A stretch of DNA of 64,000 nucleotides, from contig NZ_BHYK01000007.1 of NCBI RefSeq assembly GCF_003865095.1, positions 140,395 to 204,394 on the forward strand, in the 5' to 3' direction. This DNA is from Clostridium tagluense. Its GTDB lineage: Bacteria > Bacillota > Clostridia > Clostridiales > Clostridiaceae. Both the position numbers and the translations under genes were made by a program. Each line of letters starts with the position of its first letter. Position 1 is the stretch's first letter. Below are positions 28,165 to 37,029 of this stretch, piece by piece. Below the pieces are notes generated by a model that worked only from the letters and a program-made list of their open reading frames with translations, ran no database searches and was not told the DNA's origin.

Positions 28165-28428
28165 AATACATATCTCCATTTCCCAATAAAAATTTATCTC
28201 CAAAAATTACATTTACCACAATATTTACAAGTTGATATTCTAGTAATATATTACCATAATATGTTGCATTTTACTATATCCTTATTCTACCATAATGTGA
28301 CACTTTTACTTAAAAATCTTACAAAGCCAGTAAATTTCGCTTGAAATATGCCATAATTGGTATGCTAAACATAGCAGGGGTAAGAACTAGTGGACTATGT
28401 TACTAATTAATGCTAGTTTAAGCGGTGT

Positions 28429-28562
28429 AAAATTAATTAGAATCTTGTTAAGTTAATTAGAATTTAATTAACACTTAACTGAGGTATTTAATAATATGTT
28501 GAAACCAGTGCCTTTGAGGAGTTAAACCTTAGTTAGTAACTTTGTCAAATTTAACTAGAATT
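28429..28562 (+). repeat. 134-bp intergenic repeat, copy 1
   Basis: It matches 29510-29644 along its whole length with a fully conserved core TGCCTTTGAGGAGTTAA and a conserved AGAATTTAATTAACACTTAACT. A stem between CTTAACT and the downstream AGTTAG-type strand is kept in both copies. Confidence 0.75.
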
Positions 28563-28663
28563 ATAAATAGATTGGAGAAAAAGAAATAGGTATTTGTTGC
28601 TTTACTTATACCCTATTGGTAAACCTTTTTTTCTTAATATCATAAGTATTGTTATAATGGTGA

Positions 28664-28696
28664 CAAGTTATATTATAAATATGACAATATAACTTG
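28664..28696 (+). promoter_or_regulatory. Operator-like palindrome overlapping the -35 box
   Basis: CAAGTTATATT (28664-28674) and its exact reverse complement AATATAACTTG (28686-28696) are separated by 11 bases. The right arm overlaps TTGACA at 28694-28699. It is probably the XRE autoregulation site. Confidence 0.6.
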
Positions 28697-28722
28697 ACAT
28701 AAAAACTAAGTGATGATATGTT
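28694..28722 (+). promoter_or_regulatory. Promoter of the XRE regulator
   Basis: TTGACA, 17-base spacer, TATGTT. Confidence 0.6.
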
Positions 28723-28766
28723 ATATTTAACTATATTTGGACAACAATTTAAGGAAGTGTTATTTT

Positions 28767-28976
28767 ATGAAGGAAGAATTAGTATTAAAAAACAAACTTA
28801 AAGTAGCTAGAGCAGAAAATAATTTATCCCAAGGAGACTTAGCGGAAATGGTTGGCGTTTCTAGACAAACAATTAGTTCAATAGAAACAGGACAATTTAA
28901 TCCAACTGCAAAGTTAGCATTAATATTTTGCATTGCATTAGATAAAAAGTTTGAAGATCTATTTTACTTTGAGTAG
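28767..28976 (+). CDS. XRE/Cro-type transcriptional regulator
   Basis: The product is 69 residues from ATG 28767 behind AAGGAAG. It is a single HTH_3 domain: NKLKVARAENNLSQGDLAEM, then GVSRQTISSIETGQFNPTAKLAL, ending FEDLFYFE. This is the short type that often pairs with a small membrane protein, as here. It is probably autoregulated through the palindrome upstream. Confidence 0.92.
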   Translation: MKEELVLKNKLKVARAENNLSQGDLAEMVGVSRQTISSIETGQFNPTAKLALIFCIALDKKFEDLFYFE

Positions 28977-29009
28977 GATAATGAGCCATATAAAAGGAGA
29001 TTGTTAATC

Positions 29010-29330
29010 ATGAAAAAAGAAGAAATTTTAGAAAAAAGCAAACGGGAAAATTTATGGGAAGATGAAAGAAGTAAACAAGTTAAAATAAAATCAAAAGAAT
29101 ATGCATCACAAATAGGAAATTTAATATTAGCATTAGTTATGCTTTGGAAAATGTTTCATAAAATGCCCTATGGTGATTTATTCGGCATTTTTTCTATTCA
29201 AATTGCAATTTCTAATCTTTATAAGTATAAAAATAAAACAGAAAGTAAGTTATATTTAGTTATTGGCGTTATGATGTTATTTGCATCTAGTATATTTTTA
29301 TTAGATTTTTTTATTAATGGAATTTCATAA
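29010..29330 (+). CDS. DUF6442-like small membrane protein
   Basis: The product is 106 residues from ATG 29010 behind AAAGGAG. The N-terminal half is highly charged (KKEEILEKSKRENLWEDERSK) and the C-terminal half has two to three hydrophobic segments (about residues 34-50, 58-70, 82-103). It lies 33 bases after the XRE gene and is probably co-transcribed with it. The pair occurs widely in Firmicutes. Function is unknown. Confidence 0.75.
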   Translation: MKKEEILEKSKRENLWEDERSKQVKIKSKEYASQIGNLILALVMLWKMFHKMPYGDLFGIFSIQIAISNLYKYKNKTESKLYLVIGVMMLFASSIFLLDFFINGIS

Positions 29331-29772
29331 GCAGGGAAGATTTATTTTAAAAAAATGGACTAAGAGATTGCAAAGCAATAATAAGGCTATATTCCTTTAA
29401 ATTATATTAAAAGGAGTGTAGCCTTATTAAAATACATAAAAAATTAATACTATTTGCAACTATAAACGAAACAATTTAAGGAAAGAAAATAAGCTGCTTT
29501 ACACTTATTAAAATTAATTAGAATTTTGTTAAAGTTAATAAGAATTTAATTAACACTTAACTACAATAACTAATAATAAGTTGAAAGCATTGCCTTTGAG
29601 GAGTTAAGCTTCAGTTAAGAAGGTTGTCAAATTTAATTAGATTTAACAATAGTTAAGAATGTTATTGAAATTTGTATACTATACTAAATTATATAGTAAA
29701 AAAATAGATAGTAAGTCAGATGAAATATTTTAGTTATAATTACTATTTTAATAGTGAAGGGATGGTATAGGG
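29331..29772. other. Intergenic region with repeat copy 2
   Basis: The region has no gene. It has an inverted repeat AATAAGGCTA / TAGCCTTATT (29380-29428) without a clear T tract, then repeat copy 2. Confidence 0.55.
29510..29644 (+). repeat. 134-bp intergenic repeat, copy 2
   Basis: It is the partner of 28429-28562, roughly four-fifths identical by eye. CTTAACT and AGTTAAG can pair fully here. Confidence 0.75.
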
Positions 29773-30093
29773 ATGAGCTTTATATTTAAAGACATAAAAA
29801 GCAGTGGTGGAGTAGAAAAAATTGAATTTGCGGAAATTATTAATGTGGATAGACTTATTAGAAGAGAAGCAACCTTTAAAATACTAAATACAGCAATTAT
29901 ATATAACGCAGAAGAAGAGTACTATTATACACTGGCTACATGCATTAATGAAAAGAATGTAATAGAAACAATAAGTGTAGAAGGATTTGAAATACATGCA
30001 AATATTACAGATCTTAGAGGTGCTTATATTGACTATAAGGAATATGAAGAAGATTCTGAAGTAAACTGTATTGGAATTATATATTATCCATAA
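29773..30093 (+). CDS. Conserved small protein, paralogue of 18352-18672 (106 aa)
   Basis: It has the same length and layout as the earlier paralogue: MSFIFKDIKSSGGVEKI, RRE, LNTAIIYNAEEEYYYTLATC and YIDYKEYEEDSEVNC. It is soluble and acidic. It is preceded by repeat copy 2 rather than by the GCCAC leader hairpin of its paralogue, so the two copies are controlled differently. The family is not recognised. Confidence 0.75.
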   Translation: MSFIFKDIKSSGGVEKIEFAEIINVDRLIRREATFKILNTAIIYNAEEEYYYTLATCINEKNVIETISVEGFEIHANITDLRGAYIDYKEYEEDSEVNCIGIIYYP

Positions 30094-30475
30094 ACCCTCA
30101 TTAAGACAATACTGAAAGTAAGCAGTACTAGAACATAGTTGTATTTGATAAGATGAATTCGTGCCCAAGGATATAAGGACCTATAAAAATAAACTCTGTA
30201 TTTTTTATATGCGGAGTTTATTTTTATTTATCTTCAAAGAAAATAAGGCATGCAACATCCAAGAACACTTGCAAGACTAAATAAAACTTCCTTTTAAATG
30301 GGTTGGCACTTTCACTAGGATAACTGTGAACTTTTAAGCATTGGTAACGAAATAGGCGAATATTTTCATTATTGAAAAAAATATAAATATACTTAAGAAG
30401 TTACTTAAATGGTCGAAAATAGTAAATATGTGATTAGAATTAAATTAACTGATATTGTATATGGAGGAATAAAAA
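30094..30475. other. Intergenic region before the MoxR operon
   Basis: Besides the terminator at 30185 nothing is seen. No clear sigma-A promoter stands out upstream of the MoxR gene. Confidence 0.5.
30185..30229 (+). terminator. Terminator after the 29773 gene
   Basis: AAAAATAAACTC pairs with GAGTTTATTTTT, followed by ATTTA. Confidence 0.75.
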
Positions 30476-31594
30476 ATGAAAAAATCAAATATATTAAAAC
30501 CGCCAGTAGAAGTTTTTTATGAAGAAGAATTAAAAGCACTAGAGCAAAATGATAAAGAGTTAAAACCGAAAAATTGGAGGTTGTCTCCAAAGGCTGTGAA
30601 AACTTTTATATTAGGAAGCAGTAGAAACATTGAATATAATGATGGAAAAAAAATCAAGATAAATAAAAAGTTTTATGGAGATGATAGTCTTATTGAAAGA
30701 TGCATAATAACCTTAGCAGGAAACAGAGGTCTTATGCTTGTAGGAGAGCCAGGAACCGCAAAGACTATGCTTAGTGAACTTTTAAGTGCAGCTATAAGTG
30801 GTACAAGCACTAATACTGTACAGGGAACAGCAGGAACTACTGAAGATATGATTAAGTACAGCTGGAATTATGCTATGCTTTTAGGCACGGGACCTACTAA
30901 AGAAGCTTTAGTGCCTTCACCTCTTTATGTAGGGATGAACAGGGGGATAATAACTAGATTTGAAGAACTAACAAGGTGTCCTGCAGAGGTACAGGACAGT
31001 TTAATAAGTATAGTTAGCGATAAGGTATTGAATATACCAGAATTAGGTGACGAAGGGCTTTTATTTGCAGAGCCAGGATTTAATATTATTGCTACAGCTA
31101 ATACAAGAGACAAGGGTGTAAATGAAATGAGTAGTGCACTTAAAAGAAGATTTAACTTTGAAACCATATTCCCTATAAGTGATGTTTCCTTAGAGGCTAA
31201 GATTATAGAGCAGGAAGTAGAAAAGCTGGTGAAAGAGTCAGGAATTAAAGTAAAGATAGATAGAGATGTGGTTAATATACTAGCAACTACCTTCCATGAA
31301 TTAAGAGAAGGAGTTTCAGCCCAGGGTAGCAGAATAGATAAACCAGCAGCTGTTATGAGTACCGCTGAAGCTGTATCTGTTTGTTATCAAACGGCTATGA
31401 CTTCTTATTATTTTGAAAAGTCAGAAATGAGGGTAGATTCTATGGTTCAGAATATATTAGGAACTGTAGTTAAGGAAAGTAGAGATGATATAGATAAGCT
31501 AAAGAATTATTTTAACATTATTATAAAATCTAAAAGTTTAAAAGAAGGTGGATTATGGAAGGAATTTTACGAGGCTAGGAAATGGATAAAATAG
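30476..31594 (+). CDS. MoxR-type AAA+ ATPase (YehL-like)
   Basis: The product is 372 residues. Walker A GEPGTAKTM lies near residue 89. The Walker B position reads ITRFEELTRC near residue 161, with Glu-Glu where most MoxR proteins have Asp-Glu. Sensor 1 (IIATANTRDKG) and the arginine finger region (SSALKRRFNFE) follow near residues 203-223. MoxR ATPases work as chaperones with VWA proteins. It heads an operon with DUF5682, VWA and SWIM genes, the arrangement of E. coli yehL-yehM-yehP-yehQ, and overlaps the next gene by 13 bases. Confidence 0.9.
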   Translation: MKKSNILKPPVEVFYEEELKALEQNDKELKPKNWRLSPKAVKTFILGSSRNIEYNDGKKIKINKKFYGDDSLIERCIITLAGNRGLMLVGEPGTAKTMLSELLSAAISGTSTNTVQGTAGTTEDMIKYSWNYAMLLGTGPTKEALVPSPLYVGMNRGIITRFEELTRCPAEVQDSLISIVSDKVLNIPELGDEGLLFAEPGFNIIATANTRDKGVNEMSSALKRRFNFETIFPISDVSLEAKIIEQEVEKLVKESGIKVKIDRDVVNILATTFHELREGVSAQGSRIDKPAAVMSTAEAVSVCYQTAMTSYYFEKSEMRVDSMVQNILGTVVKESRDDIDKLKNYFNIIIKSKSLKEGGLWKEFYEARKWIK

Positions 31595-33972
31595 ACGAAA
31601 TATATAGAAAAGCCTATGACCTTTCAAATAATATTTTGTACTTTCCAGTAAGACATCATAGTCCAGCTTGCTCCTTTCACTTAAAGAGTGTAATAGACGC
31701 GTATAAGCCAGAAATTATTTTGATAGAAGGCCCTTCTGATGCTAATTCTGTAATACCTTATATTGGAGATGATAAAACCCAGGCACCTGTATGCATTTAT
31801 TATAGTTACACAGATGAAAAAAAATTGGTTACAGAAGAAGGAGAAAAATATAAGTGTTATTATCCTTTTTTAGATTATTCACCAGAACTTATAGCTATAA
31901 GGGAGAGTAAAAAAAGAAATATTTTAGCCGAGTTTATAGACCTTCCTTATGCAGAAATATTGATAAACAGTGAAGCAGGGAAAGGGCTTAGAAAGAGTGA
32001 AGATAAGAATTCTTATAATGATGATTATTTGTTTGAAAAGAGTAAATTTATAAATTCCCTTTGTGAAAAGCAAGGTTGTAGAAGTTTTAATGAACTTTGG
32101 GAAATGTTATTTGAAATAGATGGTTTAAAAATAGAAACAGGAAGCTTTATAAAAAATATGATAGCTTTTTGTTATCTTTCAAGATGCTTTGAAAGTGAGG
32201 AAATTCTTAAGGAAGAGGGGTGTATTGCTAGGGAAAAATACATGGCTTCTAAAATAAAAGAATTTTCTTTGAAATATAATAAAATATTAGTGGTAACAGG
32301 TGGGTTTCATACTTCAGGACTTATACAACTTTCAGATGAAAATATAGAGATTGACTTACATAATATTAATGAAAAAAACATAGGGGCTTATGCTATGGTA
32401 TATTCTTTTGAAGAAAGTGATCAGTTAAATGGATATGCTAGTGGTATGCCTTATCCAGCATTTTATCAGAGAATATGGAATAATCTATGCCAAGATATTG
32501 AAAATCCCTATGAAAAAGCTGTGCTAGATTTTATAGTAATGTGTGGAAGAAATATAAGAAATTCAGTAGGTGGAGTATCTATTGCTGATGAAATTGAAGC
32601 ACTTAATATGGCAAAAGGACTTCAAAAACTTAGAAATAAGGCAGAATGTGGGGTTTATGAGTTAAAGGATGCAGTAAAATCTTCTTTTATTAAAGGAGAA
32701 TTTAATATGGCATCGGATGCGCCTTTAATAGATTTACTAAAGCTTTTAAGAGGAAGCACCATTGGGTGCCTTTGTAGTAATGCAGAAGTACCTCCTATTA
32801 TTTTAGATTTTAGACAGCTTTCCAGTAAATATAAATTGAAAATACAGGGTACGTTGCAGCAGGAAGTGGTACTGGATCTTTATAAAAATAATAGGCACAG
32901 GGAAATAAGTGAATTTTTTCACAGGCTGAAGTTTTTAAATACAGGGTTTTGTTTAAATACTAAAGGGCCAGATTTTATAAATAAAAAGAATGTAAATCTT
33001 ATACGGGAAACTTGGAATTACAAATGGAACGTTAATGTAGAAAGTAGTTTGATTGAAAATTCAGTACAGGGTGGAACACTGAAAGAAGCAGTAGAATCTT
33101 TACTTTTAAAGAAATTGTCCAGTAATATAAGTGATAGTGGTGTTATGTCAGAAGGGCTTATAGAAGCTTTTATGATGGGATACACGCATATTCTTTTAAA
33201 TGCTATATCTATTATAAAAGATATACTTATAAATGATAATAATTTTTATTCTGTTGCTGAGTGTACCTATAATATTTATTTTTTATACAGTGGAAATGTG
33301 CTGTTTTCAGCCATACAGGATGAAAATTTAAAGCAGCTTTTAATACAATGTTATAACAAAGCGGTAACCTTAGTTCCAGAGCTTTATGCAGTACCAGAAG
33401 AAGAGGTAAATAAGGTTATAGTTAGATTGAAAGATTTATACTATATATGCTTAGAACCTGAGTTTGAAGATCATATGGATATATTTAAAGAAGCTTTATT
33501 TTCACTTACAAATAAAACTTCAAGCAATGCAGCAGTAGAAGGAGCAGCCTTAGGACTACTACTTGGACTTAATGAAGTAGATACTTGTTATATATTAAAA
33601 AAGGCAGAAGGGTATCTTTACGGTACCGGAGATAAATTTTTAAAATCAGCTACTTTCTTAAAAGGATTATTTTCTACTGCAAGAGATGTGGTTTTAAGTG
33701 AAGAAAAAATGATTATAGGAATAGACAATGTATTAAAGAATCTTAGTGAAGAGGATTTTTTAAGGCTTTTACCTGAACTTAGGCTTTCTTTTAGCTTCTT
33801 TGTTCCAAGTGAAATAGACCAAATAGGTGAAGGTATAAGTCAGCACTATGGCATAAGCGAAAGAAAGTTGTTTAATGTAGAGGCAGTAGATCCAGAGGAA
33901 TTAAATTTAGCTTTAGAGCTTGACAGGTTTGGGAAAGAAGCTTTAGAGGAGTTGGGAGTGTTAAATGAGTAA
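31582..33972 (+). CDS. DUF5682 family protein (YehM-like), possible TraB-like metal site
   Basis: The product is 796 residues. The N-terminus has PVRHHSPACSFHL near residue 22 and IILIEGPSDA near residue 45, then VVTGGFHTSGL near residue 238. The paired histidine motifs and the I-EGP strand recall the TraB/GumN/EreA-like hydrolase superfamily. That relation is my inference. The rest is helical. It is constantly linked to MoxR, VWA and SWIM genes in bacteria. It overlaps both neighbours (13 and 8 bases), so the operon is tightly coupled. It is intact and of full length. Confidence 0.85.
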   Translation: MDKIDEIYRKAYDLSNNILYFPVRHHSPACSFHLKSVIDAYKPEIILIEGPSDANSVIPYIGDDKTQAPVCIYYSYTDEKKLVTEEGEKYKCYYPFLDYSPELIAIRESKKRNILAEFIDLPYAEILINSEAGKGLRKSEDKNSYNDDYLFEKSKFINSLCEKQGCRSFNELWEMLFEIDGLKIETGSFIKNMIAFCYLSRCFESEEILKEEGCIAREKYMASKIKEFSLKYNKILVVTGGFHTSGLIQLSDENIEIDLHNINEKNIGAYAMVYSFEESDQLNGYASGMPYPAFYQRIWNNLCQDIENPYEKAVLDFIVMCGRNIRNSVGGVSIADEIEALNMAKGLQKLRNKAECGVYELKDAVKSSFIKGEFNMASDAPLIDLLKLLRGSTIGCLCSNAEVPPIILDFRQLSSKYKLKIQGTLQQEVVLDLYKNNRHREISEFFHRLKFLNTGFCLNTKGPDFINKKNVNLIRETWNYKWNVNVESSLIENSVQGGTLKEAVESLLLKKLSSNISDSGVMSEGLIEAFMMGYTHILLNAISIIKDILINDNNFYSVAECTYNIYFLYSGNVLFSAIQDENLKQLLIQCYNKAVTLVPELYAVPEEEVNKVIVRLKDLYYICLEPEFEDHMDIFKEALFSLTNKTSSNAAVEGAALGLLLGLNEVDTCYILKKAEGYLYGTGDKFLKSATFLKGLFSTARDVVLSEEKMIIGIDNVLKNLSEEDFLRLLPELRLSFSFFVPSEIDQIGEGISQHYGISERKLFNVEAVDPEELNLALELDRFGKEALEELGVLNE

Positions 33973-34810
33973 GGATATAAGCACACTTAATAGATGGAGA
34001 TTGATTTTGGGGAAATATTCAAGCAATAACTTAAGTTTTTCGGAAGATTATATAAACTATGCTGATATGGATACCTTACTAGAATTTTTATATGAAAGAG
34101 AGTATGGAGAGGAAAGAGGAATAAGAAATGATAAAAGAGGAGGTTCCTTAAACCCTTCAAATCTTACAGTACCTCAGTGGATTACAAAGATAAAGGAATT
34201 ATTTCCTAAAGAAACCGTAGAAATATTAGAAAAGCATGCTTTAGAGAAATATAACTTAAAGGAATTGCTTACAGATAAAACTGTTCTTGAAAAGTTAGAG
34301 CCAAATCCAGAGCTTTTAAAGAGTATTCTTCAAATGAAGCATCTTATGAAGGGTGAGGTTTTAGAAACTGCAAAGAAAATAGTAAAGGTTACAGCGGAAG
34401 AAATAGCTAAAAAATTGGAGCAAGATATAAAGACGGCTATTAATGGTAGATTAGATAGAAATAAATATGGTGGAATAAAGTCTTCACGAAATATAGATTT
34501 TAAAAGAACCATAAAACAAAATTTAAAGAATTTTAATAAGGAATTAAATACTCTTGTGGTGGATAGAGTTTATTTTAATAAAAGAGTAAAATCTTCTAAT
34601 CCGTGGAATGTAATAATTGCAGTAGATGAAAGTGGAAGTATGTTGGATTCCGTTATTCATAGTGCTATTATGGCAGGAATATTTTCTAAATTACCTATGT
34701 TAAAAACAAACTTAGTTATATTTGACACAGAAATAGTTGACCTTACAGAATATTTAGATGATGTGGTGCAGACCTTGATGAGTATTCAATTAGGAGGAGC
34801 AACTTATTAG
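33965..34810 (+). CDS. VWA domain protein (YehP-like), 5' exon interrupted by IStron
   Basis: The N-terminal part of a MoxR-associated VWA protein. A helical region (residues 1-210) leads into the VWA core NVIIAVDESGSMLDS near residue 221 (first MIDAS motif) and FDTEIVDLTEYLDD. Reading reaches SIQLGGATY and stops at a TAG supplied by the inserted element. The remainder of the domain continues at about 37374. Joining G34799 to G37374 gives QLGGGTNISRALQYC in frame and a 376-residue protein. Unspliced mRNA would make a truncated protein lacking the second and third MIDAS motifs. Confidence 0.88.
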   Translation: MSKDISTLNRWRLILGKYSSNNLSFSEDYINYADMDTLLEFLYEREYGEERGIRNDKRGGSLNPSNLTVPQWITKIKELFPKETVEILEKHALEKYNLKELLTDKTVLEKLEPNPELLKSILQMKHLMKGEVLETAKKIVKVTAEEIAKKLEQDIKTAINGRLDRNKYGGIKSSRNIDFKRTIKQNLKNFNKELNTLVVDRVYFNKRVKSSNPWNVIIAVDESGSMLDSVIHSAIMAGIFSKLPMLKTNLVIFDTEIVDLTEYLDDVVQTLMSIQLGGATY

Positions 34811-35300
34811 TTGTATAAAATATATACAAATGTACTCAAACATGTACAAATGTAATATTTTATTCGAATAAAGCTCCCTACATTCGTAAAGAGTGTAGAG
34901 TGCGTTTGTATAAACGCCAAAACTCCTTTAATTGCTGGAAGTCCCTAAAGACTAATTAACCACAACGTAGATATGAAATAAAATCAAGCGTGATGGTGAC
35001 GAAAGTAGAAAAAATAATTAGTATGGTGCAAGGTTAAATCCTAAACACCAAACAACTTTGTAAAAGTTGTAATAATGGGTAATCAGCAGCTAAGACTCGA
35101 AGAGAGTAAAGTTCAACGACTAGAGAGAAATCTCGTACCTGCAAGTGTGGGGAAATGGGGAGAATCCTATTATGCCTATTATACAATAGTTGTCTATTAT
35201 GCAATAGTGCCTATTGTGCAATAGACATAATAGGATTGTGATATAGTCTGTGCTTATATGAAAGTATAAGAAGTTCATAAGAGAACTGCATAGAATTAAC
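34800..35300 (+). ncRNA. Group I intron catalytic core (5' part of IStron)
   Basis: All four classical core elements occur in order: P (AATTGCTGGAAGTCCC, 34930-34945), Q (AATCAGCAGCTAAGACTC, 35081-35098), R (GTTCAACGACTAGA, 35111-35124) and S (GATATAGTC, 35240-35248). The P7 pairing GACTA (35118-35122) with TAGTC (35244-35248) and the P4 pairing GCTG with CAGC are intact. A possible P1 forms between exon GCAACT and AGTTGT just inside the intron. A peripheral hairpin (AATCCTATTATG / CATAATAGGATT) lies at 35163-35237. Confidence 0.85.
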
Positions 35301-35354
35301 GAATTTATGTGAACACTCTAAAAATAATGTATAAATGTAAATTAGATAATTTAG

Positions 35355-35379
35355 ACAACCGTATTTTAAAGTTTTATAA
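35355..35379. repeat. Inverted repeat flanking tnpB, left arm
   Basis: ACAACCGTATTTTAAA G TTTTATAA. Its partner is at 37214-37238. Only one position differs, and in RNA it would be a G-U pair, so all 25 bases can pair. Confidence 0.85.
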
Positions 35380-35625
35380 TGATCAACTATTTTTCTAAGT
35401 CTTTAACAATTAAAGTATAAACGTAATTACTTACAAAACAATGTTCTTTATCAACTTTTAATTTTAGTTTTCAATTTTGCTCTCTTGTAATAGTCATTTT
35501 TATACTTATATAAATTTTGCTTATAGCCATTTATATAACCTCAATGAAATATTTTATATCATAAGAAAAAATATCGATAAGATAGTCGACTTATGATAAT
35601 AATAAAATATAAAGAGGTGAAGATA

Positions 35626-37029
35626 ATGGATACTATAATAAAAACTGTTAAGCAATATTCCTATGAATTAGACGAAGTTACTTTAAAAGAATTAAAATTC
35701 ATAGCAAATCAATATAAGAATGTTAAAAACTATGTTTATTCAAGATTTAGTGGAATCAATAGTATTCCATTGTTAGGTAAGGAAAGACAAATAAGAGATG
35801 AATGGGTAAAAACTAACTTTGCAGAGCAGTGGAAGTTACCTGCGAGATATTGGAAGTTAGCTTTAAGTGAAGCTACGGGAAATATAAAATCACAATGGTC
35901 TAATATTAAAAGAAGAATAAGAGAACAAATTAAAGTAAATGATAATTTATCAAATGAAGATAAGCATTATATTAACTACATTTTAAAGTTTGATAATTAT
36001 TATTATAAAGTATTAACTAATCAAATTTTCAATATTCCTAAGATATTTCAAGATAAGCAGTTAAATTATAAATATCTTAACAACTTGATTAAAAGATATA
36101 CAAGAAAATATAAAGGAAATATACCTTATTCTAAAAAAGGTGCTACGTTTTCAATGGATACAGGCTTATATTCATATAAAAATGGACATATAAATATAAC
36201 CTGTGTAAAAAAGGGAAAAAGGTTACCTATTAGATTAACTGATAGTAATATTAGAAATAGTACCTTAAAAGTTAAAATAATAGAAAATAAGGTAGAAATT
36301 CATTGTCCTTTAAAAGTAAAAACTAAAGAGAATAATAATCAAGAGAATGTTATAGGAATAGATAAAGGATATAAATATTTATTCGCAGTATCAAGTGGCA
36401 AATTTTATGGTGAAAACCTTAATAGTTATCTAAGTAAAGAGACTGAAAGATTAAATAAAGTTAATAAAAATAGAAATAGATTTTGGGCTTTATATAATCA
36501 GTATTTAGAAGAAGGTACTATTAAGAACGCTAATAGAGTAAAAGAAAGTAATTTAGGCAGAGTAAAATATAATCACAATAAAGTTAAACATGACCAAACA
36601 GTTAAATCTTATATAAACTATTCATTAAACCAATTAATAAAAGAAGAAAAACCAACTGAAATAGTAATGGAACAATTAGATTTTGTTAATTGGAATGATA
36701 AATATCCTAAAAGTATAAAAAGAAAATTATCAAGATGGATTAAGGGTTATATAAGAGAAAGGCTTGAATATAAATCGGCTCTAAATAGCATTGAGTATAG
36801 CTATATAAATCCTGCATATACTTCTAAAGTTTGTACTGTTTGTGGTGAGTTTGGATTGAGAAGTGGTGATGTATTTACTTGTTCTAAATGTGGAAAAAGT
36901 CATTCGGATACTAATGCAAGTAAAAATATATTAAAAAGAAAATATGATAAGGAAATTACGTTATATACAAATTATAAGAAGGTTAAAGAAGTTTTAGAAA
37001 ATAGATTAAATCATCATCTTCGATGCTGA
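35626..37029 (+). CDS. tnpB: TnpB RNA-guided nuclease of the IStron
   Basis: The product is 467 residues from ATG 35626 behind AAAGAGGTGA; an upstream ATG at 35593 lacks a site. RuvC-like catalytic residues are all present: Asp in VIGIDKGYKYLFAVSSG near residue 246, Glu in EIVMEQLDFVNW near residue 347, and Asp in HSDTNASKNIL near residue 426. A zinc finger (CTVCGEFG...FTCSKCG) lies between the last two. TnpB cuts DNA guided by an omega RNA made from the element's right end, which favours keeping the element in the population. No Y1 transposase is encoded, so movement would need TnpA in trans. Confidence 0.92.
   Translation: MDTIIKTVKQYSYELDEVTLKELKFIANQYKNVKNYVYSRFSGINSIPLLGKERQIRDEWVKTNFAEQWKLPARYWKLALSEATGNIKSQWSNIKRRIREQIKVNDNLSNEDKHYINYILKFDNYYYKVLTNQIFNIPKIFQDKQLNYKYLNNLIKRYTRKYKGNIPYSKKGATFSMDTGLYSYKNGHINITCVKKGKRLPIRLTDSNIRNSTLKVKIIENKVEIHCPLKVKTKENNNQENVIGIDKGYKYLFAVSSGKFYGENLNSYLSKETERLNKVNKNRNRFWALYNQYLEEGTIKNANRVKESNLGRVKYNHNKVKHDQTVKSYINYSLNQLIKEEKPTEIVMEQLDFVNWNDKYPKSIKRKLSRWIKGYIRERLEYKSALNSIEYSYINPAYTSKVCTVCGEFGLRSGDVFTCSKCGKSHSDTNASKNILKRKYDKEITLYTNYKKVKEVLENRLNHHLRC

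Larger units (their letters stand above)
28204..28766. other. Intergenic region upstream of XRE regulator
   Basis: The 28204-28766 stretch has no gene. It holds repeat copy 1 (28429-28562), an 11-bp palindrome (28664-28696) and a promoter. Confidence 0.6.

Noticed and set aside
35163..35240. Short CTATT/CAATAG repeats as CRISPR or satellite
   Set aside because: They form one long peripheral hairpin of the group I intron between the R and S elements, with no regular spacer structure.
35626..37029. Cas12-type effector
   Set aside because: Length, zinc finger placement and the IStron setting are those of TnpB. There is no CRISPR array.
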